Shown piece by piece: positions 52,968 through 62,022 of a stretch of DNA of 64,000 nucleotides. Source of the DNA: Rothia sp. (in: high G+C Gram-positive bacteria) (lineage in GTDB: Bacteria > Actinomycetota > Actinomycetes > Actinomycetales > Micrococcaceae); assembly GCF_030540545.1 (NCBI RefSeq), contig NZ_JAUNVZ010000004.1:62001-126000 (forward strand), read 5' to 3'. The notes under the pieces were generated by a model, which had not been told where the DNA came from, did no database searches, and saw nothing but the letters and a program-made list of their open reading frames with translations. Each line of letters begins with the position of its first letter. Positions within the stretch are counted from its first letter, which is position 1. The translations under genes and the position numbers were made by a program.

Positions 52968-53040
52968 GGCTCTGTAGCTCAGTTGGTAGAGCGTGCGACT
53001 GAAAATCGTAAGGTCACCGGATCGACGCCGGTCGGAGCCA
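52968..53040 (+). tRNA. tRNA-Phe (GAA), copy 1
   Basis: The 73-base cloverleaf has acceptor GGCTCTG/CGGAGCC, anticodon loop CTGAAAA (GAA) and T-arm CCGGATCGACGCCGG. Confidence 0.97.
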
Positions 53041-53042
53041 CG

Positions 53043-53083
53043 AAATCCATCCTCCAGGCTTCTACAGTGGGGATGGATTTTTT
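53043..53083 (+). terminator. Terminator of the first tRNA unit
   Basis: AAATCCATC pairs with GATGGATTT, ending in six T. An identical copy ends the second unit. Confidence 0.88.
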
Positions 53084-53101
53084 CTTTAAGCTTAAAAGCG
53101 T

Positions 53102-53129
53102 GCCCGTGCATCACATGTACGGGCTTTTT
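53102..53129 (+). terminator. Hairpin with five T
   Basis: GCCCGT pairs with ACGGGC, followed by TTTTT. It backs up the first tRNA-unit terminator. Confidence 0.75.
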
Positions 53130-53256
53130 GCGTTATGGGCGTGTATTATCTGAGGTGTGTGGTAATTCAAAGCGTGCGTAGTGGGTGTAAAGCACGTGTG
53201 ATGCGTATTCTGACTATCTCCATAAGCTTCCCGGGGTCGGGGCGCAGTGTAAGGTG

Positions 53257-53275
53257 TCCCGAAACCGGGATTTTT
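53257..53275 (+). terminator. Small hairpin with five T in the tRNA spacer
   Basis: TCCCG pairs with CGGGA around AAAC, then TTTTT. No gene is upstream, which hints at a short non-coding transcript. Confidence 0.5.
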
Positions 53276-53423
53276 CTGCGACAAAGCAGGGAGATAGATG
53301 CAGGGAGAATAGTGATTTCTTAGGCTTTGGACTGCTAGTGTGACATAGAGACTCAAAACACAGTATTTTCGCTAGCCATCGGCGGAGCAATGCTGTATAG
53401 TTTATATCTGTTGATTCCAACAA

Positions 53424-53497
53424 GGCCCCGTAGCGCAGTTGGTTAGCGCGCCGCCCTGTCACGGCGGAGGTCGCGGGTTCAAGTCCCGTCGGGGTCG
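53424..53497 (+). tRNA. tRNA-Asp (GTC), copy 2
   Basis: The sequence is identical to the first copy. Confidence 0.97.
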
Positions 53498-53556
53498 CTT
53501 TGACCGCGTAGATGTTTTCATCTCGCGGTTATTGCGTATCTGATGTACATACGCAA

Positions 53557-53629
53557 GGCTCTGTAGCTCAGTTGGTAGAGCGTGCGACTGAAAATCGTAA
53601 GGTCACCGGATCGACGCCGGTCGGAGCCA
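53557..53629 (+). tRNA. tRNA-Phe (GAA), copy 2
   Basis: The sequence is identical to the first copy. Confidence 0.97.
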
Positions 53630-53631
53630 CG

Positions 53632-53672
53632 AAATCCATCCTCCAGGCTTCTACAGTGGGGATGGATTTTTT
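53632..53672 (+). terminator. Terminator of the second tRNA unit
   Basis: The hairpin is the same as at 53043-53083, with six T. Confidence 0.88.
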
Positions 53673-53701
53673 GTGCTCTTAATCACGGTATTTGATGTAC
53701 T

Positions 53702-53726
53702 CCGCGCCCAAACGGCGCGGTTTTTT
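53702..53726 (+). terminator. Backup terminator after the tRNA cluster
   Basis: CCGCGCC pairs with GGCGCGG, followed by six T. Confidence 0.88.
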
Positions 53727-53816
53727 CATACCTTCTATATCTTAAACCTCGTCAATAGTGAACACCTGCCTTCCCATCTGCTAGCCAAATACAGTATTTA
53801 GGAAGATAATTAGAGT

Positions 53817-54239
53817 ATGATGAGTTATCAGCCTTCTGAACGCTTCTATCGCCACGATGGCGATACGCTTTTGAGCGTGCGCGTGCAGCTACGGGCTATA
53901 GATGCGGATCCTGAGCTGCTGGCTCGGGCTGTGGATGACTATTTAGCAACCCTGTATTTTGATGATGACGCGCCTTTTGAGCCCCGCCTTGGCGTGGCTC
54001 GCATCCATTACGCCGCCGGTTTCACCATCGGTTTAGTGCGTAGCCCCGGTGGCGCGGGGAGTGAGAGTGTGGAACTGGTGGTATCCTCCGCCGGTGAAGA
54101 CGCCATAGAATCTTTGCACGATGGCATTGATCGTTTACAGCAAGCGCTAGCCTCAGTACCCGGTGTGGACTACCAATTCACGGAAATCCTCGCACCGGAA
54201 CGCCGAGCGGGCTCCCGCCACAAGGAACCTGAAGCCTAA
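53817..54239 (+). CDS. Hypothetical protein (140 aa)
   Basis: I recognise no family. The product is acidic and soluble, starting MMSYQPSERFYRHDGDTLLSVRVQLRAID, with a central beta-rich part and a helix GEDAIESLHDGIDRLQQALASV. GATAAT lies exactly six bases before the first ATG and no ribosome site is seen, so the message is probably leaderless. It lies directly after the tRNA cluster and is convergent with the glucosidase. Confidence 0.75.
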   Translation: MMSYQPSERFYRHDGDTLLSVRVQLRAIDADPELLARAVDDYLATLYFDDDAPFEPRLGVARIHYAAGFTIGLVRSPGGAGSESVELVVSSAGEDAIESLHDGIDRLQQALASVPGVDYQFTEILAPERRAGSRHKEPEA

Positions 54240-54338
54240 GCTGTACGCTCCGCACAGGAGCCAAGCGAAGACAATACACCATAAACACAGGGTATCGGGT
54301 GTGAAGATACCCCGCGGCTAAGCGTAGTCGCATAAGAA

Positions 54339-54384
54339 ATAAGGGTGTGGGGTGAACAGAAATAGTTCACCCCACACCCTTATT
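54339..54384. terminator. Bidirectional terminator
   Basis: AATAAGGGTGTGGGGTGAAC pairs perfectly with its complement around a seven-base loop. Confidence 0.92.
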
Positions 54385-54406
54385 CCTATCTACATCAGGC
54401 TAGAGA

Positions 54407-56137
54407 CTAACCAATCAGCAGAGCCAGCGACTGATAAGGCTTGAGCTGCAGCTCGAACTCATCAGCGGTAGCGGTCAGCGCCACGCCCGCCGCTAGCTGC
54501 TCATCGGCATCCTCATAATTGCTGATCAGAACCTTAGAGAGAGCGTAAGCCTTGGGTACAGAAATAGTGTTCTCTTCACCAAAGAAATTATTGAGCACCA
54601 GCAAACGCTGCTCACCCAGCACACGCTCATAGCCAAAGACACGCTCATGATCCAGTGCAAAGGACTCATAGCTACCCTTAGCAATAATCTCGTACTCCTT
54701 GCGCAGAGCAATCAGGCGACGATAGTAGGACAAAATGCTGCCGGGGCGCTCCTCATCCGCCACGCTAATACCCGCACCGGTGTGCGCATCAGAGGCTACC
54801 GCAGGAGCCAGCCAAGGCTTAGAAGTACCAAAACCAACATCCGGATCAGAAGTCCACTGCATGGGGGTACGGGAATTATCGCGAGCCTTAGAAGCCACAA
54901 TCTCAAAGGCACGATCGGCACTCACGCCCTGCTGAAGCAGCATATCGTAGGCGTTATGCGCCTCCACATCCACATAATCTTCAATACCCTCATAGACCGG
55001 GTCGATCATACCGATTTCTTCACCCATATACACATACGGGGTGCCGCGCAGCAGGTGAATCACGCTCGCAAGCATAGTCGCCGACTCGGTACGGTAACGC
55101 TGCGGGTCACCAAAACGGTTCAGTGCGCGCGGCTGATCGTGATTATTCCAGAAGAGCGCATTCCAGCCGCCGCCAGCCTGCATACCCAGGGCCCAATCAT
55201 TCAAAATGTTCTTAAGCTCAGCGAAGCGGAAGGGAACCTTGGACCACTTTTGACCCTGATCGTAGTCCACCTTCAGGTGGTGGAAGCTAAAGACCATATC
55301 CAGCTGTTCCTGAGCGGGGTGAGAATAACCCACGCAATTCTCAATACTGGTCGATGACATTTCACCCACAGTCACGGTACCCTCTCGAGGGCCAAAGGAG
55401 GAACGGTTCAAATCCTGAATAAAGGTATGAACCACCGGGGTGTCGGTGTACAGGGTCTTATCAATGACGCCCGCCGGAGCATCGCGTAGTACGGTGTCCT
55501 TACCGATCACATTAATCACGTCGAAACGGAAACCGCGCACACCCTTGTCGTACCAGAAATTCACCACATCGAATAGGGCACGGCGTGCCGGCTCGTGATG
55601 CCAATTCACATCCGCCTGGGTGCGGTCATAGAGCGCCAAATAGTACAGGGGAGTGCCCTGCTCATCGGTGTAATCACCAAAGCGAACCCAGGCGTTACCG
55701 CCGAACTTCGACTCCCAGTTGGTCGGAGGCAGCTGCGAGCCGTCCTCGGAAATCTGTGCCGGACGAATATAGAAATAATCCCAGTACTCACGCTCACCCG
55801 CCAGAGCGCGCTTAAACCACTCATGCTCGGTGGAGACATGGTTGAGCACCATATCGAACATGACATTAATGCCTTCAGCATTAAAGGCAGTAATCATCTC
55901 TTCAACATCCGCCATGGTGCCCAGATCCGGGTTAATAGCGTAGTAATCAGAAATATCGTAGCCATTATCGCGCTGCGGGGAGGCAAAGAACGGGTTGAAC
56001 CAGACCCAATCTACGCCCAGGGATGCCACATAGGGCACCTTTTCAATGATGCCGCGAATATCGCCGGTAGAGCCGCCAGAGGCAGAATAAAAGGACTTGG
56101 GGTAGATCTGGTAGATGACCTGGGAGTGAAAAGACAT
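54407..56137 (-). CDS. GH13 alpha-glucosidase / phosphotrehalase-like enzyme
   Basis: The 576-aa product is a GH13 glycosidase. It has the opening VIYQIYPKSF, region I DMVLNHVS, the nucleophile Asp in GFRFDVINV and region IV FWNNHDQPR. This set is shared by oligo-1,6-glucosidases, alpha-glucosidases and trehalose-6-phosphate hydrolase (TreC); the RGTPYVYMGEEIGM block also fits TreC. No PTS or trehalose gene is adjacent to decide. It is cytosolic. ATG 56137 (MSFHSQVIYQ) follows GGAAAG; the frame to 56215 adds nothing conserved. Confidence 0.88.
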   Translation of the reverse strand: MSFHSQVIYQIYPKSFYSASGGSTGDIRGIIEKVPYVASLGVDWVWFNPFFASPQRDNGYDISDYYAINPDLGTMADVEEMITAFNAEGINVMFDMVLNHVSTEHEWFKRALAGEREYWDYFYIRPAQISEDGSQLPPTNWESKFGGNAWVRFGDYTDEQGTPLYYLALYDRTQADVNWHHEPARRALFDVVNFWYDKGVRGFRFDVINVIGKDTVLRDAPAGVIDKTLYTDTPVVHTFIQDLNRSSFGPREGTVTVGEMSSTSIENCVGYSHPAQEQLDMVFSFHHLKVDYDQGQKWSKVPFRFAELKNILNDWALGMQAGGGWNALFWNNHDQPRALNRFGDPQRYRTESATMLASVIHLLRGTPYVYMGEEIGMIDPVYEGIEDYVDVEAHNAYDMLLQQGVSADRAFEIVASKARDNSRTPMQWTSDPDVGFGTSKPWLAPAVASDAHTGAGISVADEERPGSILSYYRRLIALRKEYEIIAKGSYESFALDHERVFGYERVLGEQRLLVLNNFFGEENTISVPKAYALSKVLISNYEDADEQLAAGVALTATADEFELQLKPYQSLALLIG

Positions 56138-56431
56138 GAAACTTTCCGGATGTCGATGACAAGATACGGTGCCGTGCGGTGTTCGCTCCCTGGAAACAGA
56201 GGACACCCTAAGCACACATACCCATTTTAAGGGGGATAATAGGGGAATGCTTAAGCCTTACAAGGCGTAGAGGCATTTCGGGGAAAACTGCCGGTAAATC
56301 GGCACCACATTCGCTTCTGTGAAAAGCATCAGCGTATAGCCCGAAGAGAATATTATACCGGCTTATCCCGCCGGGGAGTATAGACATAACGGAATAAAAC
56401 GACGCACAACACACTAGGGAAGGTACCTGAA

Positions 56432-58276
56432 ATGCCTGAATTGCGTTCTCGCACTTCAACCCACGGCCGTAATATGGCGGGCGCACGCGCACTTTGGCGC
56501 GCCACCGGCATGGGCGATGACGACTTCGGCAAGCCGATTATTGCAATCGCGAACTCCTACACCCAGTTCGTCCCCGGCCACGTGCACCTGAAGAATATGG
56601 GCGATTTGGTCGCCGGCGCCATTCGCGAAGCCGGCGGTGTTGCCAAGGAATTCAACACCATCGCGGTTGACGACGGAATCGCTATGGGTCACGACGGCAT
56701 GCTCTACTCCCTGCCTTCCCGCGACCTGATCGCAGACTCCGTAGAATACATGGTCAACGCGCACCGCGCCGACGCCCTGGTCTGCATCTCCAACTGCGAT
56801 AAGATCACCCCCGGCATGCTGCTGGCAGCAATGCGCCTGAACATCCCCACCATCTTCGTCTCCGGCGGCCCCATGGAATCGGGTGCCGGCATTGAAGGCG
56901 TGGTTGAGCACCGCCTGGACCTGGTGGACGCCATGGTCATGGCAGTGGACGACTCCGTCTCCGACGAAGCACTGGCACAGGTCGAAAAGAACGCATGCCC
57001 CACCTGCGGCTCCTGCGCAGGCATGTTCACCGCAAACTCCATGAACTGCCTGAACGAAGCAATCGGCCTGGCACTGCCCGGTAACGGCACCACCCTGGCA
57101 ACCCAGATTGCACGCAAGCGCCTCTTTGAAGAAGCCGGCACCCGCATTGTCGAACTGGCCAAGCGCTACTACGAGCAGGATGACGACTCGGTACTGCCGC
57201 TCTCTATCGCCACGAAGGAATCCTTCGAAAACGCAATGGCACTGGATGTGGCAATGGGCGGCTCCACCAACACCGTGCTGCACACCCTGGCAATCGCACA
57301 CGAAGCGGGCGTGGACTTCACCCTGGACGATATTGACCGTATTAGCCGCCAGGTGCCCTGCCTGGCAAAGGTCGCCCCGAACTCCACCAAGTACCACATT
57401 GAGCACGTGCACCGTGCCGGCGGTATCCCCGCCCTGCTCGGCGAGCTCAACCGCGCCGGTCTGCTGCACAAGAACGTTCACTCCGTACACGCCGATAACC
57501 TGGACCAGTGGCTGGCTGACTGGGATATTCGTTCCGGTACCGCTACCGAGCAGGCGAAGGACCTGTTCTTGGCGGCTCCCGGTGGCGTGCGCACCACCCA
57601 GGCATTCTCTACCGCCAATAAGTATGAGAGCCATGAGACCGACGCTGAGAACGGCTGCATCCGCTCCGTGGAGCACGCCTACACTAAGGACGGCGGTCTG
57701 GCGGTTCTGCGCGGTAATATCGCCCAGGACGGCGCGATCATTAAGTCCGCGGGTATTGATGAGGAACTCTTCCACTTCATCGGTAAGGCCTACGTGGTTG
57801 AGTCTCAGGACGAGGCCGTGCACGAAATCCTGTCCAAGAACGTGAAGGAAGGCGATATTGTCGTCATCCAGTACGAGGGCCCCAAGGGCGGCCCGGGTAT
57901 GCAGGAAATGCTTTACCCGACCTCCTACCTGAAGGGTCTGGGTCTGGGTAAGAAATGCGCGTTGATTACTGACGGTCGTTTCTCCGGCGGTACCTCCGGT
58001 ATTTCCATCGGTCACATTTCGCCTGAGGCAGCTGCCGGCGGCGCTATCGGTCTGCTGGAAACCGGCGACGAGATTGAGATTGACGTGCACAACCGTATTC
58101 TGCGCGCCAATGTGCCCGATGAGGTTTTGCAGGCACGCCGTGAGGCGAAGGGTCCGCTGCCCTGGCGCCCGACCAAGCCGCGTCCGCGCGCTGTGTCGAA
58201 GGCGCTGAAGGTCTACGGTCTGCTGGCATCCTCCGCCGATAAGGGCGGCGTGCGCGTGCTGCCTGACGAGGCATAG
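56432..58276 (+). CDS. ilvD: Dihydroxy-acid dehydratase
   Basis: The 614-aa Fe-S enzyme dehydrates dihydroxy acids to 2-oxo acids in valine, isoleucine and pantothenate synthesis. The cluster-binding motif [25 protein letters not shown] lies at about residues 189-213; [10 protein letters not shown] near 120 supplies another cluster Cys. GGPGMQEM and the C-terminal [14 protein letters not shown] are further family signatures. Length is that of the long bacterial form. ATG 56432 follows AGGGAAGGTACCTGAA. No T-box or leader peptide is evident upstream. Confidence 0.97.
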   Translation: MPELRSRTSTHGRNMAGARALWRATGMGDDDFGKPIIAIANSYTQFVPGHVHLKNMGDLVAGAIREAGGVAKEFNTIAVDDGIAMGHDGMLYSLPSRDLIADSVEYMVNAHRADALVCISNCDKITPGMLLAAMRLNIPTIFVSGGPMESGAGIEGVVEHRLDLVDAMVMAVDDSVSDEALAQVEKNACPTCGSCAGMFTANSMNCLNEAIGLALPGNGTTLATQIARKRLFEEAGTRIVELAKRYYEQDDDSVLPLSIATKESFENAMALDVAMGGSTNTVLHTLAIAHEAGVDFTLDDIDRISRQVPCLAKVAPNSTKYHIEHVHRAGGIPALLGELNRAGLLHKNVHSVHADNLDQWLADWDIRSGTATEQAKDLFLAAPGGVRTTQAFSTANKYESHETDAENGCIRSVEHAYTKDGGLAVLRGNIAQDGAIIKSAGIDEELFHFIGKAYVVESQDEAVHEILSKNVKEGDIVVIQYEGPKGGPGMQEMLYPTSYLKGLGLGKKCALITDGRFSGGTSGISIGHISPEAAAGGAIGLLETGDEIEIDVHNRILRANVPDEVLQARREAKGPLPWRPTKPRPRAVSKALKVYGLLASSADKGGVRVLPDEA

Positions 58277-58299
58277 TCTCTAGCGTATAGCTCTCATAA

Positions 58300-58334
58300 G
58301 GGGCGGGTACTGATATAGTACCCGCCCCGTATGC
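58300..58334. terminator. ilvD terminator, first copy of a duplicated hairpin
   Basis: GGGGCGGGTAC pairs with GTACCCGCCCC, followed by GTATGC. An identical 35-base copy lies at 58824-58858. Confidence 0.9.
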
Positions 58335-58485
58335 TGTGACCGTTCTTGTGTATTGGCTGGGAATTGAACGAATATAGCGGGTTAGCTCTTGAACCCTATT
58401 TTTTTGGATACAATCAGTGTTCAAAGAGTACCCACACTATAGGCCGCAGCATATGCAGAAGATAGCGCGGCTGGATAGGGAAACT

Positions 58486-58788
58486 ATGCTGTACACCTGG
58501 AAAACGAGTGTTGAAGAACTCGAAGCAAAACTGGCACAGATTAATGAGACTCTGCGCGCCCACGAACTCACCTCGGGCGCTGCAGCACGTGCCGGGGTCG
58601 TCATCGAAGACCTCAAAAAGCAGAAGAAAAGCCAGCAGGAAATTGACCGAGCGCTCGCAGAGCAGGGACTGCCTAGCTTGCAGGAAGTCGGTCAGGCAAC
58701 CGTGCACAACCTCTACGGCTATTGGAAGCTCAATAACCAAAAGCTCAAGCTGGAAAAGCGCATTATTAAGCTCTCCCAGCGAGCATAA
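58486..58788 (+). CDS. Small coiled-coil protein (100 aa)
   Basis: I recognise no family. The product is almost entirely helical and highly charged, with heptad-like runs SVEELEAKLAQINETLRAHEL and NNQKLKLEKRIIKLSQRA, suggesting a coiled coil. The start is unsure: ATG 58486 has the best ribosome site (GGATAGGG), but the same frame is open to ATG 58453 and GTG 58417. A -10-like TACAAT at 58409 would start transcription downstream of that GTG. The gene sits alone between two identical terminators. Confidence 0.7.
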   Translation: MLYTWKTSVEELEAKLAQINETLRAHELTSGAAARAGVVIEDLKKQKKSQQEIDRALAEQGLPSLQEVGQATVHNLYGYWKLNNQKLKLEKRIIKLSQRA

Positions 58789-58823
58789 ACCATACCTCAC
58801 CTCTCATAGCTAGAGTCCTATAC

Positions 58824-58858
58824 GGGGCGGGTACTGATATAGTACCCGCCCCGTATGC
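58824..58858. terminator. Second copy of the ilvD-type hairpin
   Basis: The 35 bases match 58300-58334. With it, this copy brackets the coiled-coil gene. Confidence 0.9.
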
Positions 58859-59029
58859 GTGTCGTGCAGAGTGTAGTGGGTGTGTATCCGTACGGTGCCG
58901 GGCGCCCGGTAGAAATATGACCTGTAGCCGTTCGCTGATTGGCAAAATACACACACCGCGTTGCTTGAATGCCGCTCAAGGTTTTATAAAGATATAGGTT
59001 AATACTTTTCACAGATACAAGGAGCGGCA

Positions 59030-59107
59030 ATGAAGGGGGCAAGCAATGGGCATTACACCGGCACACTTCAAAAAGTGCACACTCACCTGGTGCGCGCCGG
59101 ACTATAG
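59030..59107 (+). CDS. Possible 25-aa leader peptide overlapping the RNase H-like gene
   Basis: ATG 59030 has an excellent AAGGAG site five bases upstream, better than that of the overlapping RNase H-like gene in another frame at 59046. It encodes MKGASNGHYTGTLQKVHTHL and five more residues, then stops. It may couple or control translation of the main gene. Only sequence layout supports it. Confidence 0.35.
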   Translation: MKGASNGHYTGTLQKVHTHLVRAGL

Positions 59108-60242
59108 CACCTCATATCCCGCAGGCTACACCGCAGAAGGCGTAGCCGTCATTGCCGTCGTCGAAGAATCTCAGCGCGCCAACGGGTACTGCTATAGTGC
59201 CAGCGCGACCATGACCTATATTTCCCGCGAAGACGGTACCCGAGAGGTCATCTCCGAATCCCCGAATCTGAGCACCCACAAGCACTGCATGCTTGAACCC
59301 TGCGAAAATATTCACGCGAACCTGCTCGGCCGCGCCGTACTCGAAGCCTTTGAGGGCATCCCGGAAGAATACCGCCGTAACCTGGTGACCATTGCCGCGG
59401 ATCGACGCCAACTCAAAACCCTCTTCCGTCAGCACGAGAGCCTCAAAACCTTCCTGGAATACCGAGCCATTGAGCGAGTGCTCGACCCCTACGATAACCA
59501 CTCCTTGGGGGAGGTACACGTACGCCTAGCCGGTACGGATGCAGGCGAGCAGCTCGCCTCCTACCAGCAGCTGGTGGCAGAAACCGCACGCCAAATGCTC
59601 GAAGCTGAACAGCAGGAAGCCCCGGAAGACCAGCTGCAGGATTACGAAGTCTTTACCGACTGTTCCTTCCGCTCCACTCACAATAAGAAGTACACGCGCG
59701 GCGGCCGCATGGGCATTGCTGGCGTGAGCGAAGACGGCTTTTATTTTCATAACCACTATGATGGTGTGAATATTATGACCGGTGAGCTTTCGGCAATGCT
59801 CAACGCCTTTTTTGTGTTCTATAACGGTACCCGTCGCCTGGTCATTAATACCGATTCCCTGGGTGCGCTCACCTTTGTGCTGCGCCTAGCGCATCACCGC
59901 CGTTCCTTTGAACGATGGGTCTCTGAAAGCGTGCAGGATGCGCGCGTTATTGAGGTCATGTCGCGCATGACCGAGGCTATCCGCGCTCGCCGAGTGATCG
60001 TCAAGCACGTACCGGGGCATACCGGTCACGGCCTGCAGGAAAGCAGCGACTCCGTGTCGAAAATGCACCGTCATTTTCCCGGACAGGTGGTGGAAAAGCG
60101 CCATATTCCCGAGTTTAATCAGCGCTGCGAGTCTATTATTACCGCCCTGTCGGGGTGCACGAAGGCTGTTCGCCTACCCGCACCCGAATGGTTGTATATT
60201 CGTCCCTCCCATGTTCATATGGGCAATAAGCTCTGGCGTTAG
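59046..60242 (+). CDS. RNase H-fold protein with novel N-terminal half
   Basis: The 398-aa product has a C-terminal RNase HI-like domain with the four acidic residues in order: Asp205 (VFTDCSF), Glu247 (GELSAM), Asp270 (INTDSLGA) and Asp335 (SSDSVSK), and the VKHVPGHTGHG loop. Such enzymes cut RNA in RNA-DNA hybrids. The N-terminal 195 residues are unfamiliar and contain Cys/His-rich stretches (LSTHKHCMLEPCENIHANLLGRAV) and look like a second, degenerate RNase H-type fold. ATG 59046 follows AGGGGG. A 25-aa ORF overlaps its start in another frame. Confidence 0.78.
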   Translation: MGITPAHFKKCTLTWCAPDYSTSYPAGYTAEGVAVIAVVEESQRANGYCYSASATMTYISREDGTREVISESPNLSTHKHCMLEPCENIHANLLGRAVLEAFEGIPEEYRRNLVTIAADRRQLKTLFRQHESLKTFLEYRAIERVLDPYDNHSLGEVHVRLAGTDAGEQLASYQQLVAETARQMLEAEQQEAPEDQLQDYEVFTDCSFRSTHNKKYTRGGRMGIAGVSEDGFYFHNHYDGVNIMTGELSAMLNAFFVFYNGTRRLVINTDSLGALTFVLRLAHHRRSFERWVSESVQDARVIEVMSRMTEAIRARRVIVKHVPGHTGHGLQESSDSVSKMHRHFPGQVVEKRHIPEFNQRCESIITALSGCTKAVRLPAPEWLYIRPSHVHMGNKLWR

Positions 60243-60311
60243 CGTCCGGATTCCCGTACCCGCCGGAGACTTCTGAATGGGGTACGGGTGCAAAACCGTA
60301 CAATAGTGCCT

Positions 60312-61361
60312 ATGGCTTTTATTGCGGGTATTTTTGTGCTGATGAGCGCCCTGACGCTGGGCGTATTGTGCTGGGAACGACGTGCTCTTTTTGCCGGCGC
60401 TCTCACCATGGTGTGGTACGGCTGTTTATGTTGGCTGCTAATTGCTATTGCCTCAACCAATGAGACGAATGCCCTGTGGTTGATTCCCGTGCTCATTTTT
60501 GCGGTGGGGCCGGTGATTGCGGTGGCCCTAACCCCGCTGGCATTGACCGTTGTGTCGATTTATAGCGGTGTACGTCTGATTCTGCGTGAGGGTTTTTCGC
60601 TCACAAATTCTTTGGCTCTTGCCCTGGGTGCGGCGCTGCTGCTTTGGCCCCTTCTGCCCAACGCTAATGTGCAGATTCCGGGTATTGGCCCGGTGTGGCA
60701 GATTGTGTACGGCTATATTTTCTGCATTATTGTCTACTTTAGCCTGTACGCGGTGGTGTATACGGTCACGGCTCTTATTAACCTGGTGCCTGCCCGTGGG
60801 CCGGTAGATTATGTGGTGGTGCTCGGCTCCGGTCTGATGGGGGATAAGGTGACCCCGCTGCTAGCTGCGCGTGTGGATCGCGGTATTGCGGTGTATCGTA
60901 AGAGCCCGGGCTCGCGTCTGATGATGACAGGCGGCCAGGGAGATGATGAAGAAGTAGCTGAGGGTGTGGCGATGGCGCGCTACGCTATGGAACGCGGTGT
61001 GCCCGAGGCCGACATCATTATTGAGGATCGGGCGCTGAACACTCGCCAGAATTTGAGCTATTCCTGGGCTTTGATGGATGGCGCCCCGGTGACCGGTGGC
61101 ACGGTGCCGCGCGTGGTGGTTGCTACGACCTCGTACCATGTGTTGCGTGCTCTGCTGCTGGCGCGTTCTTTGGGGTTGAAGTGTTCGGGTGCCGGCGCTC
61201 GCACCAAGCTGTATTTCGCCTTTAACGCTTTTATTCGTGAGTTTATTGGGTATCTATCTTTGGCCCGTAAGCAGCATGCGATTGTGTTGGCGATCTGCAC
61301 GGTGCTTTATGCTGCGGTAATGATATACGGAACCTATGTGATGATGCAGGCTGGCGCCTAG
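60312..61361 (+). CDS. YdcF/SanA-type DUF218 membrane protein
   Basis: The 349-aa product has about five membrane helices in residues 1-165 and then a DUF218 domain: DYVVVLGSGLMGDKVTPLLAARVDRGIAVYRK, MMTGGQGDDEEVAEGVAM and IIEDRALNTRQNLSYS. DUF218 proteins (YdcF, SanA, ElyC) are linked to envelope integrity. TACAAT lies seven bases before ATG 60312, so a leaderless start is likely; an in-frame upstream ATG at 60288 would precede that promoter. A last helix lies near the C-terminus. Confidence 0.88.
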   Translation: MAFIAGIFVLMSALTLGVLCWERRALFAGALTMVWYGCLCWLLIAIASTNETNALWLIPVLIFAVGPVIAVALTPLALTVVSIYSGVRLILREGFSLTNSLALALGAALLLWPLLPNANVQIPGIGPVWQIVYGYIFCIIVYFSLYAVVYTVTALINLVPARGPVDYVVVLGSGLMGDKVTPLLAARVDRGIAVYRKSPGSRLMMTGGQGDDEEVAEGVAMARYAMERGVPEADIIIEDRALNTRQNLSYSWALMDGAPVTGGTVPRVVVATTSYHVLRALLLARSLGLKCSGAGARTKLYFAFNAFIREFIGYLSLARKQHAIVLAICTVLYAAVMIYGTYVMMQAGA

Positions 61362-61384
61362 AGCTCACTTGCTCACAGGATAAT

Positions 61385-61424
61385 AAAAACGGTACCGGGA
61401 GTGAACCCGGTACCGTTTTTTCGT
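61385..61424. terminator. Bidirectional terminator
   Basis: AAAACGGTACCGGG pairs with CCCGGTACCGTTTT and continues into a T-run. Confidence 0.93.
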
Positions 61425-61430
61425 TTCATC

Positions 61431-61997
61431 CTAGTGGGTGAGCGCCACCTTCAGGGAAGCGATAGCAACCACCATGACAGTCAGCAGAATGCTGGTGCGC
61501 AGGGTGCTGAAGAAGTTGCGGAAGGTAACCTTGATTTTCTTGTACTTGTTAATGAAGAAGTTCAGGCGGAAGATACGCCAGACGATCATCAGGTAGCAGA
61601 TGGCCAGCACCACGTAGGCGGCTTCCTGGTCGATCATATCGTGCGGGTCGCCGGTTGCCAGCAGCAGAATAATGGTCGGCAGCGCCGTGGTGGTGAGAAT
61701 GGGGCTTGCGTTGGCTGCCGCATGGCGAATGTAGTCGCGGGTGGGCTTGCCTTCGTGGGTGACACGGTATTCCATGAGTTCGGCAATAATGTGGGCAATG
61801 TAGGTGCACAGACCGGTGCCGGCCACAATCACCCAGGCATTGCCATCGACCACTTCGTGAATATCGTGCAGGCCGGTCAGCGCTGCCAGGATCAGGAAGT
61901 TACCGTAGGTGTACGCCGAGACGTAGTGCGCCATATCGTGCTTGTCCATGGCTTGGAGCTTGAGGGCACGTTTGCGGGGCGAAAGGATGAGGGCCAT
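61431..61997 (-). CDS. Hypothetical membrane protein (188 aa)
   Basis: I recognise no family. The product has about four to five membrane helices separated by short polar loops, with several His residues (DKHDMAHYVSAYTYGNF and HDIHEVVDG) in the first half and a basic INKYKKIKVTFRNFF loop near residue 150. It begins MALILSPRKRALKLQ at ATG 61997 after AAAGGAAAATAGC. It follows cardiolipin synthase by 25 bases on the same strand, so the two are probably cotranscribed. A longer frame upstream is the cls gene in another frame. Confidence 0.8.
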   Translation of the reverse strand: MALILSPRKRALKLQAMDKHDMAHYVSAYTYGNFLILAALTGLHDIHEVVDGNAWVIVAGTGLCTYIAHIIAELMEYRVTHEGKPTRDYIRHAAANASPILTTTALPTIILLLATGDPHDMIDQEAAYVVLAICYLMIVWRIFRLNFFINKYKKIKVTFRNFFSTLRTSILLTVMVVAIASLKVALTH

Positions 61998-62022
61998 TGC
62001 TATTTTCCTTTGGTAGTGGGGT

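Larger units (their letters stand above)
52834..53083 (+). repeat. First copy of a 250-bp direct repeat with tRNA-Asp and tRNA-Phe
   Basis: The block contains tRNA-Asp, a 59-base spacer, tRNA-Phe and a terminator. By eye it is identical to 53423-53672. Confidence 0.95.
53084..53422 (+). other. Gene-free spacer between the two tRNA units
   Basis: This 339-base stretch has no gene. It holds hairpin terminators at 53102-53129 and 53257-53275, and a long-range pairing of CTATCTCC (53214) with GGAGATAG (53290). A TATAGT -10-like box near 53397 may start the second tRNA unit. A small RNA is possible. Confidence 0.5.
53423..53672 (+). repeat. Second copy of the 250-bp tRNA repeat
   Basis: By eye it is identical to 52834-53083, including the spacer and terminator, so it is a recent duplication or is kept uniform by gene conversion. 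Confidence 0.95.

Noticed and set aside
56138-56431. T-box or leader peptide controlling ilvD
   Set aside because: No T-box sequence and no run of branched-chain codons in a short ORF with a ribosome site.
56456-58090. 544-codon minus-strand ORF opposite ilvD
   Set aside because: ilvD has all family motifs; the reverse frame is a shadow from GC-rich codon use.
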